From: JBNNGK01 sp050268245
GTDB lineage: Bacteria > Pseudomonadota > Gammaproteobacteria > Enterobacterales > Enterobacteriaceae
Direction of reading: 5' to 3'
Assembly (NCBI RefSeq): GCF_050268245.1
Contig: NZ_JBNNGK010000017.1
Coordinates: 21,595 to 85,594, forward strand
Length of the DNA: 64,000 nucleotides
Under the pieces are notes generated by a model. The model made no database searches, was not told the origin of the DNA, and worked only from the letters and a program-made list of their open reading frames with translations. The translations under genes and the position numbers were made by a program. Positions 54,360 to 63,906 of the stretch are shown here, piece after piece. Each line of letters opens with the position of its first letter. Positions within the stretch are counted from its first letter, which is position 1.

Positions 54360-55439
54360 CTACTCGCCGATATATTCCATCGCCACACGCTGAGTCAGCT
54401 TGGTGATCAGCTCATAGGCACTGATGCCGGTCACGCTGGCAATACGTTCTACCGGCAGTGGCGCGCCCCACAGCACCACTTCGTCACCCACCTGATCCCG
54501 CGCATCCGGGCCCAGATCGATCGAAATCATATCCATCGAAACCCGACCGACAATGGGTACTTCGCGGCCGTTAAGCCATACCGGGGTGCCCGTTGGTGCG
54601 CTGCGTGGATAACCGTCACCATACCCCACGGCCACCACCCCCAGCCGCGTATCACGCTCGCTCACCCAGGTGCCGCCGTAGCCTACCGCTTCCCCCGCCT
54701 TATGCTCGCGCACCGCAATCAGGCAGGATGTGAGCGTCATCGCCGGTTGCAGATCGAACTGCTCGCCTCCGCGTTCTTCGATTGGCGAAACGCCATACAG
54801 AATAATGCCCGGCCTAACCCATTCATTGTGGGCGTCCGGCCACAGCAACGTACCGCCCGATGCTGCGATTGAGCGCTGTCCCGGTTTACCCCGGGCAAAC
54901 TGCTCAAAGCAGGCGATTTGTTTCAGCGTAGTGTCCGAACTTGGTTCATCCGCACGGCTAAAATGGCTCATGATATTCACCGGCGGTGCCACATTGCGGC
55001 ACGCACACAGGCGCTGGTAAAACGCCTCGGCCTGTTCGGGCCGTACGCCTAAACGATGCATGCCGGTGTCAATCTTCATCCACACTTGCACCGGTCGCGG
55101 CAATTCTGCCTGCTCCAGCGCCTCGAGCTGTTCGATGCTGTGTACCGCCGTTTCGATGTTGTTAGCCACCAAAATCGGCAGATCTTCGGCAGAGAAGAAG
55201 CCCTCCAGCAGTAAAATGGGCTTCACGATGCCGCCGGAGCGCAGCATCAATGCTTCGCCAATCCGCGCGACGCCGTAACAGTCCGCGTCTTGCAGAGTGT
55301 GAGCCGTTTCCAGCAGGCCATGCCCATAGGCATTTGCTTTGACTACCGCGATCAGGCGGCTTTGTGGCGCCTGACGGCGTACCTGTTGCAGGTTGTGTCG
55401 CAGAGCGCGGCGGTCGATTACAGCGGTTGCCGCTTTCAT
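54360..55439 (-). CDS. alr: alanine racemase
   Basis: A 359-residue PLP enzyme that interconverts L- and D-alanine for peptidoglycan. The PLP lysine is Lys34 (VVKANAYGHG), and the second catalytic residue Tyr falls in the AVGYGGTWVSERD region. It follows dnaB on the same strand, as in E. coli. It converges on pheC; a GCCCCTC/GAGGGGC hairpin (54314-54344) separates them. Confidence 0.96.
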   Translation of the reverse strand: MKAATAVIDRRALRHNLQQVRRQAPQSRLIAVVKANAYGHGLLETAHTLQDADCYGVARIGEALMLRSGGIVKPILLLEGFFSAEDLPILVANNIETAVHSIEQLEALEQAELPRPVQVWMKIDTGMHRLGVRPEQAEAFYQRLCACRNVAPPVNIMSHFSRADEPSSDTTLKQIACFEQFARGKPGQRSIAASGGTLLWPDAHNEWVRPGIILYGVSPIEERGGEQFDLQPAMTLTSCLIAVREHKAGEAVGYGGTWVSERDTRLGVVAVGYGDGYPRSAPTGTPVWLNGREVPIVGRVSMDMISIDLGPDARDQVGDEVVLWGAPLPVERIASVTGISAYELITKLTQRVAMEYIGE

Positions 55440-55579
55440 TCCAGTTCCTTAATAAGGCTCAGGCCAAGACGCGTCATTATTACAGGCAGCGCAGGCGCGG
55501 AAGAAGTACCACAACCGAACCGGAGGCTAAGCACTGCCCCGCCGCAAATGACAGAGAAAGAGTCTGTTGTTAAGCCAGG

Positions 55580-56995
55580 TTATTCATCATCATATTGTGG
55601 GCCCGCGTAATTATCGAAACGCGACCACTGACCATTGAAGGTTAAACGCACGGTGCCGATCGGGCCATTACGCTGCTTACCGAGAATAATTTCCGCCACC
55701 CCTTTCATGTCGCTGTTTTCGTGATAGACCTCATCACGGTAAATAAACATGATCAAGTCGGCATCCTGCTCGATCGAGCCCGATTCACGTAAGTCGGAGT
55801 TAACCGGGCGTTTGTCTGCACGTTGTTCCAATGAGCGGTTCAACTGCGACAGCGCCACCACCGGCACTTGCAACTCTTTCGCCAACGCCTTGAGCGAGCG
55901 AGAAATTTCGGCAATTTCCAGCGTACGGTTATCGGATAAAGAAGGTACGCGCATCAATTGCAGATAGTCGATCATAATCAGGCTTAGGCCGTTATGCTCG
56001 CGGAAAATACGCCGCGCGCGCGAACGGACTTCGGTTGGCGTCAGACCCGAAGAATCATCGATGTACATGTTGCGTTTTTCGAGCAGGATGCCCATGGTGC
56101 TGGAGATCCGCGCCCAATCTTCATCATCCAACTGGCCGGTTCGAATGCGCGTCTGATCCACCCGCGATAGCGAAGCCAGCATACGCATCATGATCTGTTC
56201 GCCTGGCATCTCAAGGCTGAAGATCAACACCGGTTTTTCTTGCAGCATCGCGGCGTTTTCGCACAGGTTCATGGCGAAGGTGGTTTTACCCATCGACGGA
56301 CGTGCCGCAACAATGATCAGATCCGATTTTTGCAGACCCGCCGTCTTCTTATTCAGATCCTGATAGCCGGTATCGACACCGGTTACACCGTCGTGCGGCG
56401 TCTGATACAGCGATTCGATCCGTGAAACGGTCGCTTCCAGGATCTGATCGATGCTCTTCGGCCCTTCGTCTTTATTGGCGCGGTTTTCAGCGATTTGGAA
56501 AACGCGCGATTCCGCCAGATCGAGAAGATCTTCACTGCTGCGCCCTTGCGGATCATAACCGGCATCGGCGATCTCATTGGCCACGGAGATCATTTCGCGC
56601 ACTACCGCACGCTCACGTACGATGTCAGCATAAGCCCCGATATTCGCGGCGCTCGGTGTATTCTTCGACAGTTCGGCCAGATAGGCAAAACCGCCGACGG
56701 AGTCCAACTCCCCTTTCTGCTCCAATGATTCAGACAGCGTGATCAGGTCGATCGGCTTGCTCATCTCCAGCAGGCGCTGCATCTCAGTAAAGATCAGGCG
56801 GTGCGGGCGACTAAAGAAGTCATTGGCAACCACGCGTTCTGCGACGTTGTCCCAACGCTCGTTATCCAGCATTAAACCGCCCAACACGGACTGCTCCGCC
56901 TCCAGCGAATGCGGCGGCATTTTCAGCCCTTCCATCTGGCGGTCGCGCGGTGCCTGAGCGTCGTTAGATTTGTTGGTGGGTTTCTTTCCTGCCAT
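55580..56995 (-). CDS. dnaB: replicative DNA helicase DnaB
   Basis: A 471-residue DnaB. The N-terminal primase-interacting domain is followed by the RecA-like motor with Walker A (ARPSMGKTTFA) and Walker B (LIMIDYLQLM). The protein is uninterrupted, so no intein is present. It unwinds the replication fork 5' to 3' as a hexamer. ATG at 56995 gives the standard N-terminus (MAGKKPTNKSND); the upstream in-frame ATG lies in promoter DNA shared with divergent qorA. Confidence 0.97.
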   Translation of the reverse strand: MAGKKPTNKSNDAQAPRDRQMEGLKMPPHSLEAEQSVLGGLMLDNERWDNVAERVVANDFFSRPHRLIFTEMQRLLEMSKPIDLITLSESLEQKGELDSVGGFAYLAELSKNTPSAANIGAYADIVRERAVVREMISVANEIADAGYDPQGRSSEDLLDLAESRVFQIAENRANKDEGPKSIDQILEATVSRIESLYQTPHDGVTGVDTGYQDLNKKTAGLQKSDLIIVAARPSMGKTTFAMNLCENAAMLQEKPVLIFSLEMPGEQIMMRMLASLSRVDQTRIRTGQLDDEDWARISSTMGILLEKRNMYIDDSSGLTPTEVRSRARRIFREHNGLSLIMIDYLQLMRVPSLSDNRTLEIAEISRSLKALAKELQVPVVALSQLNRSLEQRADKRPVNSDLRESGSIEQDADLIMFIYRDEVYHENSDMKGVAEIILGKQRNGPIGTVRLTFNGQWSRFDNYAGPQYDDE

Positions 56996-57106
56996 AGTGG
57001 GGATGCAATACCTGTTATAAAGTGACGACGCGTCAGTATACATAATGATAAATACCCATGTCCTAAAATTAGAACACGCGCGCAACCGCGAAAACGAGGA
57101 GAACTC

Positions 57107-58096
57107 ATGGCCAAACGCATTCAATTTTCCACAACCGGTGGGCCCGAAGTACTGCAGTACGTTGATTTTACCCCGGCCGATCCGGCTGCCGATGAGGTTC
57201 AGGTAGAAAACAAGGCCATCGGCATCAATTACATCGATACCTATATCCGCAGTGGCTTGTATGCCCCTCCGTCAATGCCAAGCGGGTTGGGTACGGAAGC
57301 GGCCGGTGTCGTGACCAAAGTGGGGGCGAACGTGAGCGCCGTGAAACCCGGCGATCGCGTGGTCTACGCCCAATCGGCGCTGGGCGCCTACAGCGACGTT
57401 CATAACGTGCCGGTGGAAAATATCGCGCTGCTGCCAGCAAACCTCAGCTTCGAACAGGGTGCGGCATCGTTTCTTAAAGGCCTGACGGTGCATTATCTGC
57501 TGCGTCAAACCTATGACGTGCAGCCCGGCGAAATCTTCCTGTTCCATGCTGCCGCAGGCGGCGTTGGCTTGATCGCTTGCCAGTGGGCAAAAGCGCTCGG
57601 TGCCAAGCTCATCGGCACCGTCGGCTCCGATGAAAAAGCAGAACTGGCGCAACAGGCAGGTGCTTGGGCAACCATCAATTATCAAAAAGAGAATATTGCA
57701 CAACGCGTGGCGGAATTGACCCACGGAGAGAAGGTCAATGTGGTGTATGACTCCGTAGGTAAAAATACCTGGCTCGATTCACTCAACTGCCTGAAGCGCC
57801 GGGGTTTGATGGTCAGTTTTGGCAATGCTTCCGGCCCGGTGACCGGTGTCGATTTGGCAATACTCAACCAAAAAGGGTCGCTGTACGTCACCCGCCCTTC
57901 GCTCAACGGCTATATCAACAATCGCGAAGCGTTACAGTACGCCAGCAATGAGTTGTTCTCCTTGATCGGCAGCGGTGCAATCAACGTTACGGTGCGGGAT
58001 GAGCAAATTTTCGCGCTGGCCGATGTGCAACGTGCGCATCAAACCTTGGAAAGCCGCAAAACCAGTGGTTCTAGCCTGCTGATTCCTGGCCGTTAA
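57107..58096 (+). CDS. qorA: NADPH:quinone oxidoreductase
   Basis: A 329-residue medium-chain reductase like E. coli QorA. The NADPH-binding HAAAGGVGLIACQWAKALGA segment is near residues 148-167 and no zinc-binding cysteines are seen. It reduces quinones with NADPH in the cytoplasm. It is divergent from dnaB across 111 bases, the usual enterobacterial arrangement, and is followed by a terminator. Confidence 0.95.
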   Translation: MAKRIQFSTTGGPEVLQYVDFTPADPAADEVQVENKAIGINYIDTYIRSGLYAPPSMPSGLGTEAAGVVTKVGANVSAVKPGDRVVYAQSALGAYSDVHNVPVENIALLPANLSFEQGAASFLKGLTVHYLLRQTYDVQPGEIFLFHAAAGGVGLIACQWAKALGAKLIGTVGSDEKAELAQQAGAWATINYQKENIAQRVAELTHGEKVNVVYDSVGKNTWLDSLNCLKRRGLMVSFGNASGPVTGVDLAILNQKGSLYVTRPSLNGYINNREALQYASNELFSLIGSGAINVTVRDEQIFALADVQRAHQTLESRKTSGSSLLIPGR

Positions 58097-58110
58097 TCGC
58101 CACCAAAGAA

Positions 58111-58136
58111 AAAGGCTCCGTGAGGAGCCCTTTCTG
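58111..58136 (+). terminator. terminator of qorA
   Basis: GGCTCC-GTGA-GGAGCC hairpin flanked by AAA and CTTTCT, 15 bases after the stop codon. Confidence 0.85.
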
Positions 58137-58389
58137 GTACAGCGTTTTGTAGGGGTAGAGCAGAGTCCGCGCAAGACACGGGGTTGCTGGTGCAACACTA
58201 TTATTTTTTGGCTGTCTTGTGCGGTGATGAAATCGTTAGCATCACTGCTTCGGCAAATATCCTAACAGCCTCGTAACATAAAAAGAATGTGAAATGTGCC
58301 GAAGTAGCATTTAAAGCCCCAAGGTGTGATCCCTGCCGCATTCAAACGCTATTCCACGGCGAACGTTTCATCTGGCGCAGCTGATTGAT

Positions 58390-58608
58390 TCAGTAACGTC
58401 GAATCTGCGGTTTCTGCATCGAACGGTAAATCCACACCCCAACCACGGCCAAAATCAACCACGGCAGTAGCTTAAGCACCATCACAAACAGGCCGCCAAA
58501 CAACATAAACACCGCCGCTACCATCAACGCTGCGAACACACCCAGTAGCGATACGCCGGTAATCATCAGCATCACGACAAAGCCAACAAAAAAGAAAATT
58601 TCTAACAT
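58390..58608 (-). CDS. pspG: phage shock protein G
   Basis: A 72-residue inner-membrane protein with two to three hydrophobic segments, matching E. coli PspG (YjbO). It belongs to the phage-shock envelope-stress response, controlled by PspF and sigma-54. The upstream region has the sigma-54 promoter and PspF-like sites, and the gene follows dusA on the same strand, as in E. coli. Confidence 0.92.
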   Translation of the reverse strand: MLEIFFFVGFVVMLMITGVSLLGVFAALMVAAVFMLFGGLFVMVLKLLPWLILAVVGVWIYRSMQKPQIRRY

Positions 58609-58671
58609 GATTGCTCCTCAATAAACCGTTTCTGCCCAGTCACGGCGGACAAAACATTCTGACAGGAGACT

Positions 58672-58688
58672 TACAAGAAGCGTGCCAA
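58672..58688 (-). promoter_or_regulatory. sigma-54 promoter of pspG
   Basis: On the minus strand, TGGCACG-CTTC-TTGTA fits the -24/-12 consensus TGGCACG-N4-TTGCW with one change (T for C). It lies 64 bases upstream of the pspG ATG. Confidence 0.82.
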
Positions 58689-58767
58689 GTTAGCAAAATT
58701 GCTAACTCACTGAAACAGAGGGGATCGCGCGCTGTAACCTGCAACGCGCTTGGTCAATTAGACTAAC
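58689..58767 (-). promoter_or_regulatory. PspF-like upstream activating sites
   Basis: A perfect palindrome GTTAGCAAAATTGCTAAC (58689-58706) touches the -24 element. A second element, GTTAGTCTAATTGACC on the minus strand (58752-58767), is centred about 100 bases upstream of the expected start. Both resemble the PspF-site core GTTAGTGTAATTCGC. The distal one is at the usual enhancer distance. Confidence 0.55.
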
Positions 58768-58789
58768 TCTTAGTCAATTTAATTTTGGA

Positions 58790-59776
58790 TCACGCCATTT
58801 CGACGCGCGGCTGACGCACCAGACTCAGCGCGTGTTCCACCACGCGAACATCGGCACCCGGCTTGTGCGCATTCTCACTCAGATGACGACGCCACTGACG
58901 CGCCCCGGGAATCCCCTGGAACAAACCAAGAATATGGCGGGTGATGTGGCCCAAATAGGTGCCATTTGCCAGTTCACGCTCAATATAGGGATATAACGCC
59001 TCAATCACCGCGATGCTATCTTGCAAGGGCTGTTGAGCGCCAAACAGTTCGCGGTCAACCTGAGCCAAGATGCCAGGATTTTGGTAGGCCTCACGGCCCA
59101 TCATTACGCCATCCAGATGCTGTAAATGCTGTTTCGCCTCGTCCAGCGTTTTAACGCCGCCGTTAATCGCCATAGTCAACGCAGGGAAATCACGCTTTAA
59201 CTGGTAGACGCGTGGATAGTCCAGCGGGGGCACTTCACGGTTTTCTTTCGGACTGAGGCCGGAAAGCCAAGCTTTGCGCGCATGAATGATGAACATTTCA
59301 CATTCGCCACGGCCAGCGACGGTGCCAATAAAATCACACAGGAACGCATAGCTGTCCTGATCGTCAATGCCGATGCGGGTTTTTACCGTCACCGGGATCG
59401 AGACAACATCGCGCATCGCCTTGATACAGTCTGCGACCAAGGTGGCTTGCCCCATCAAACAGGCGCCGAACATGCCATTTTGTACGCGATCGGATGGACA
59501 GCCTACATTGAGGTTGATCTCATCATATCCACGCTGTTCCGCCAGTTTCGCACAGTGTGCCAACGCCGCCGGGTCGCTGCCGCCAAGTTGCAACGCCACC
59601 GGGTGCTCTTCTTCACTGTACGCCAGATAATCACCTTTACCGTGAATAATCGCGCCAGTGGTCACCATTTCGGTGTACAGCAGCGTTTCTTTCGTCAGCA
59701 AGCGATGAAAATAACGGCAATGACGATCGGTCCAGTCGAGCATCGGCGCGACAGAAAAGCGGGAAGATGGATGCAT
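58790..59776 (-). CDS. dusA: tRNA-dihydrouridine synthase A
   Basis: A 328-residue FMN enzyme of the DusA group: SVAPMLDWTDRHCRYF at the N-terminus and the catalytic Cys in NLNVGCPSDRVQNG. It reduces U20 and U20a of tRNA. ATG at 59776 is chosen to match the family; a longer upstream frame is not conserved. dusA is a known integration hotspot for genomic islands in many Proteobacteria, and a type I restriction locus lies directly upstream here. Confidence 0.95.
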   Translation of the reverse strand: MHPSSRFSVAPMLDWTDRHCRYFHRLLTKETLLYTEMVTTGAIIHGKGDYLAYSEEEHPVALQLGGSDPAALAHCAKLAEQRGYDEINLNVGCPSDRVQNGMFGACLMGQATLVADCIKAMRDVVSIPVTVKTRIGIDDQDSYAFLCDFIGTVAGRGECEMFIIHARKAWLSGLSPKENREVPPLDYPRVYQLKRDFPALTMAINGGVKTLDEAKQHLQHLDGVMMGREAYQNPGILAQVDRELFGAQQPLQDSIAVIEALYPYIERELANGTYLGHITRHILGLFQGIPGARQWRRHLSENAHKPGADVRVVEHALSLVRQPRVEMA

Positions 59777-59869
59777 AGTTAAAATCTCACTAAATTTCAG
59801 CGCCTTAGCTATATATTCCACTATAGCGAAGCAATGTAAATCGCAGTTACGATACGCAAAATATCCCAA

Positions 59870-59900
59870 AATGTCCCCCAAGGGACAAAATAGGGGACAC
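59870..59900. repeat. cluster of GTCCCC/GGGGAC motifs beside dusA
   Basis: Within 30 bases are TGTCCCCC, GGGACA and GGGGACA, arranged as inverted and direct copies. It lies between the dusA start and hsdR. Such short repeats are often seen near integrase attachment sites, but none of the flanking copies of an attachment core could be verified. Confidence 0.35.
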
Positions 59901-60037
59901 GATAAGAGCGTGGGAGGCGGGATTATACATACCGCCATCGAGCGCTTCAAATTGAGTCAGCCTAGTCAGCACCAACCCCCTCACTGAAGTGCTCTCTATT
60001 CGAATGAGAGTAGCGTTGGCCAGCTCATCAATAGCCA

Positions 60038-63000
60038 TTACTTCACCCCACTCAACATATCGAAGATAACCCGCGCAAATTGTTTGGTTTTGTTCGGGTC
60101 AGACAACAACTGCATCATCTGCTCTTGGTGCGCGGCACTACTACTTAGAATCGCATCATCAATCGCACGTGGGAAGTCGCCCAGCATGGCTTGTTCGCGG
60201 GTGTTATTGGCAATTTGGTTCATTACCGTTTCGTTTTCCGTCAGTTTGTCGCGTACCGTGAAGGCATAGTTGATCATGTCTTTGTCGGTCAGGTTGTCGG
60301 TGACAAACACCTCGTTCAGTCGCTCAATGATGTGAGAAAGAAACTCTTCTTTCTTGTCTTTTGGTTTGGCTGTACCTACATCGTTGCTTGGCTGCAACTT
60401 GTACTCAGGCGTGTTCTCTTGCAGCTGAATGTCCTGTTGACGGATCTTCGACAGACGATAGTGGCTCATGACCACATTACCAAGGTCAAGCTCATCTTCT
60501 TCAATAATCTTCTCGCGTAGCATTGGGCGCAGGTGGCGCGCATAGAGGCTAAGTTTCTCTAGCTCTTTGTCGTCGTAGTCGACAATCTGCGACATAAACT
60601 CATAAAAGCGGACAAAGCTACCTAAATCCTTCTTGAAGATTTCAAGACCGTCTTTTTCCTGCTTGCACTGTTTAAAGGTGTTCTCGGCATTAGCGATTAA
60701 CACCGCATCGCCCGTTTTCTTGGTGCGCTCAAACACGTTCTTAGCATGTATGTATGCTTCTACCGCAGAGGTATAACGCTTGCGCCAACGGTCTATCGCA
60801 GGCTTGCAGATATTACTGATCGCCGCATTAGACTTGTTCTTAGTAAAGAAGGCATCAACGAACTGCTCTACCTCCGACCATAAGAAAATACCGCTAGCAC
60901 GCAACTTCTCTGATAGGTCGAAAATCTTGTCAGGATCGGTGACATCCTCAAGCTCTGCCACTTGATAATAAGGCTGAAAAGCATCAAGAATGTCTTGCGG
61001 ATCGTTGTAGAAGTCGAGCACGAAAGTACCGCATTCGGCTTTGCCCGGATACATACGGTTGAGGCGAGAAAGCGTCTGCACACACTCAACGCCAGCCAGT
61101 TTTTTATCTACATACATGGCGCAGAGTTTCGGTTGGTCAAAGCCCGTCTGAAATTTATTGGCCACCAGCATCACCTGATAATCATCAGTGTTAAAGGCTT
61201 TGCGCATTTCACGCCCTTTAAGGTCAGGGTTCATGTTGTGCTCGGTGAACTTCTGATCCATAAACGCCGTGCTGTCTGGGTCGGCGGCGTTAAACTCCAC
61301 TTCGCCAGAAAACGCGACCATCGCACGAATCCCCGCATAGCCATGCTCAGCAACGTACTTATCAAAAGCCAGCTTGTAGCGCACCGCTTCTTTACGCGAG
61401 CTGGTGACCACCATCGCCTTAGCTTGGCCCCCCAATAAGCCCATCACATTTTTTTTGAAGTGCTCAACAATCACTTTCACTTTCTGCGAGATATTGTGGT
61501 CATGCAGGCGCACCCAGTTATTGAGTTTCAGCTTGGCTTTGCCTGAATCGACCTCTTTATCTTCCGCTTCCAGCTTCTGCTTGAGCTGATAAATCACCTT
61601 GTAGTTGGTGTAGTTCCTCAAAACATCAAGAATGAAGCCCTCTTCAATCGCCTGACGCATTGAATAGATGTGGTAAGCCACGGGCAAATTGCGTTTAGAT
61701 GGCGGCATATCTGGATCTGGGCATCTACCGAACAATTGCAATGTTTTCGCTTTTGGTGTTGCTGTGAACGCATAAAAGCTGATGTTTGCACTTCCTCTGC
61801 GGGCTTCCATTGTGCTATTTAAATGGTCTTCCGTATCGACGGCCTCGTCGTTCTCGCTTTCTTCAGACATCAATACTTCTTTCATTTTTCTCGAAGTTGA
61901 CTGCCCTTGAGATGAGTGCGCTTCATCGGCAATGATGGCGTAACGACGCTCTTTGAGTGACGTTGAGTTCTCGATCGCCTTTAACACATGTGGGAAGGTT
62001 TGAATGGTCACAATGATGATAGGCTGAGAGGTTTCCAGTGCCGTTGCCAACTTCTCTGATTTAGAGCCATCACCCTCTTTGCGGTTAATGCGCCCCACCA
62101 CGCCATCAGCATGTTCAAACTGATAGATAGTATCTTGTAGCTGGTCATCCAGTACCGTGCGGTCAGTCACCACTATCACCGAATCAAACTGCTTGGTGCC
62201 GTTGGCATCATGCAGGGTAGATAGCTGGTGCGCTGTCCATGCAATCGAGTTCGACTTCCCCGAACCGGCACTGTGTTGGATCAGGTATTTATTGCCTGTG
62301 CCCTCTTCAATCGCCGCATTAACCAGCTTGGTTACCACATCCCACTGGTGATAACGCGGGAAGATCAGGGTTTCTTTCTTGGTTTTGCGCCCCTCCCAGT
62401 CTTCCTTTTCTTCGATTTGAAGATGGATAAAGCGCTCGATGATATTCAGCAGGTTGTCTGGGGTTAAAACGTCATTCCACAGGTAGTCGGTGGCGTAGCG
62501 GTTTTCATCCTCGGGGATATCGTTACCCTTACCACCATCATGCGTGCCTTTGTTAAATGGCAAGAAGAAAGTCTCTTCACCCGCAAGCTTGGTTGCCATA
62601 TAGACTTCATACTGGCTTACCGCGAAATGCACTAACGCACCGCGTTTAAAGCTTAATAGCGGCTCTGGCTTTTTGGTGGCTGGGTCTTTCGGTAAACGGG
62701 TCAGTTTGTACTGCGCAATGGCGTTTTCTACCGCTTGTTTGAATTCTGATTTCAGCTCAAGGGTAGAGACGGGTAAGCCATTAACAAACAGCACCAAGTC
62801 GATGCGCCATTTCTTGGCTTGTTTACCCGTGGCTTCGAATTCAGCTTGCGTGGCATACGGGCTGTAAACCAGCTCTGGCACAATGCGGCAGATGTTGTGC
62901 TGGTAACGCGCTAAGGTTTCGGGGTTGAGGTTATGCTCTGGCTTAAACTGACACAATTCAAAACGGGCATTGCGGATTTTCAAACCATGACGCAACACAC

Positions 63001-63286
63001 CCAAGGTGCCAAAGGTGCGTGATGCGCGGTCGGTGGCGTTCTCATCGGCTTTTTTAAGCTGCGTAACCAAAGCATCAAGGAAGTGGCGCTCAGAGTCGGT
63101 CGGGAAGACTTTGCAGAACTTCTCCCACTCTTTCGGCTGCGTCTGTTGGATAAAGGTCAGCACATCCGCCTCGAAAAGAGCAGATTCGCGGTTATAGCCT
63201 TCGCCAGTGCCTTGCACCCAGCCATTGGCCACCATCTGGCTGATGATGTCGTTCTGAAATACCCATTCTTGTGTCGTGTCTTTCAT
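60038..63286 (-). CDS. hsdR: type I restriction enzyme, HsdR subunit
   Basis: A 1082-residue restriction-translocase subunit. The nuclease domain has the PD-(D/E)xK signature Asp163...Glu177-x-Lys179; the SF2 motor has Walker A GSGKS at 341-345 and a DEAH box at 454-457, followed by the second helicase lobe and a C-terminal helical region. With HsdM and HsdS it cleaves unmodified DNA after ATP-driven translocation. The frame is intact. Its partner hsdS, upstream, is truncated, so cleavage is unlikely unless another HsdS is present. Confidence 0.93.
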   Translation of the reverse strand: MKDTTQEWVFQNDIISQMVANGWVQGTGEGYNRESALFEADVLTFIQQTQPKEWEKFCKVFPTDSERHFLDALVTQLKKADENATDRASRTFGTLGVLRHGLKIRNARFELCQFKPEHNLNPETLARYQHNICRIVPELVYSPYATQAEFEATGKQAKKWRIDLVLFVNGLPVSTLELKSEFKQAVENAIAQYKLTRLPKDPATKKPEPLLSFKRGALVHFAVSQYEVYMATKLAGEETFFLPFNKGTHDGGKGNDIPEDENRYATDYLWNDVLTPDNLLNIIERFIHLQIEEKEDWEGRKTKKETLIFPRYHQWDVVTKLVNAAIEEGTGNKYLIQHSAGSGKSNSIAWTAHQLSTLHDANGTKQFDSVIVVTDRTVLDDQLQDTIYQFEHADGVVGRINRKEGDGSKSEKLATALETSQPIIIVTIQTFPHVLKAIENSTSLKERRYAIIADEAHSSQGQSTSRKMKEVLMSEESENDEAVDTEDHLNSTMEARRGSANISFYAFTATPKAKTLQLFGRCPDPDMPPSKRNLPVAYHIYSMRQAIEEGFILDVLRNYTNYKVIYQLKQKLEAEDKEVDSGKAKLKLNNWVRLHDHNISQKVKVIVEHFKKNVMGLLGGQAKAMVVTSSRKEAVRYKLAFDKYVAEHGYAGIRAMVAFSGEVEFNAADPDSTAFMDQKFTEHNMNPDLKGREMRKAFNTDDYQVMLVANKFQTGFDQPKLCAMYVDKKLAGVECVQTLSRLNRMYPGKAECGTFVLDFYNDPQDILDAFQPYYQVAELEDVTDPDKIFDLSEKLRASGIFLWSEVEQFVDAFFTKNKSNAAISNICKPAIDRWRKRYTSAVEAYIHAKNVFERTKKTGDAVLIANAENTFKQCKQEKDGLEIFKKDLGSFVRFYEFMSQIVDYDDKELEKLSLYARHLRPMLREKIIEEDELDLGNVVMSHYRLSKIRQQDIQLQENTPEYKLQPSNDVGTAKPKDKKEEFLSHIIERLNEVFVTDNLTDKDMINYAFTVRDKLTENETVMNQIANNTREQAMLGDFPRAIDDAILSSSAAHQEQMMQLLSDPNKTKQFARVIFDMLSGVK

Positions 63287-63299
63287 AACCTTGTTCTTC

Positions 63300-63428
63300 T
63301 TTTATCCTTCGTCCTTGGCGATGCAGCGGTGTTGCCTGCGTTCTCTCGCCCAATCACATAGCGTACTATGCTCATGGGTGTCGCTCACTTGTCGCCTACC
63401 TGCCTTACCAATTACTTTGGCTAATATT
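63300..63428. repeat. diverged ERIC-like element between hsdS and hsdR
   Basis: Segments TGTTGCCTGCGTTCTCTCGC, TCACATAGCGTACTATGCTC and CACTTGTCGCCTACCTGC follow the order of ERIC, with drift at the ends. The central palindrome variant resembles that in the element at 52531. It lies in the 200-base gap between the hsdS remnant and hsdR. Confidence 0.6.
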
Positions 63429-63494
63429 ATTTGCTGCCAACTAAAGCGAAAAGCCACTTTGCGTTCTTTTTTCCAAGCGAGAGTAGCAATAGGT

Positions 63495-63906
63495 TCAGGC
63501 GGTTTGTTCCAACGCTTGCTTTTGAGATGTTGGCGCTTGCCAGTTGCGCACATCAATCTTGCCAGTGACGGCGGCTGAGATAAGCGCGGTGCGGCGTTCT
63601 TGCATAAGGTCTATAGCTTTCAGGGCATTCGACTCAATAGCATCATATTGCTCTTTCAGCTTCGCGATATGCTCATGAATCGCAATCAACTCATTTTCCG
63701 GTGGCACTGGAACAGGGATATTCTCAACTTGTTCGACACGCAAATGACTAACAGTGCTTCCATGCGAAACGCTATTAATGTACCTATCTAGGCAATCTGA
63801 AATTAAGTAGTCAAAGAGATAGTTTGTATATGCCTGACTATTTGAAATAAAGTTCATCATGCGCTGCCCCATGCAGAACTTTAGATTCTCTGGGACTAAA
63901 CAAACT
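63495..63906 (-). pseudogene. hsdS: hsdS, type I specificity subunit, 3' fragment
   Basis: Only the last 137 codons of an HsdS remain. They include part of the second target-recognition domain (VCLVPENLKFCMGQRMMNF) and the C-terminal coiled coil (ELIAIHEHIAKLKEQYDAIE). The open frame continues to the right until 63906, exactly where an IS terminus begins, after which it meets a stop. The HsdS N-terminus and its first recognition domain lie beyond the insertion, outside this window. Confidence 0.85.

Noticed and set aside
59847..60038. A 63-codon frame on the minus strand beginning at the hsdR stop (TAATG).
   Set aside because: Its overlap looks like an operon link, but the protein resembles nothing I recognise, it runs through the GTCCCC repeat cluster, and no ribosome site is evident. 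Not listed as a gene.
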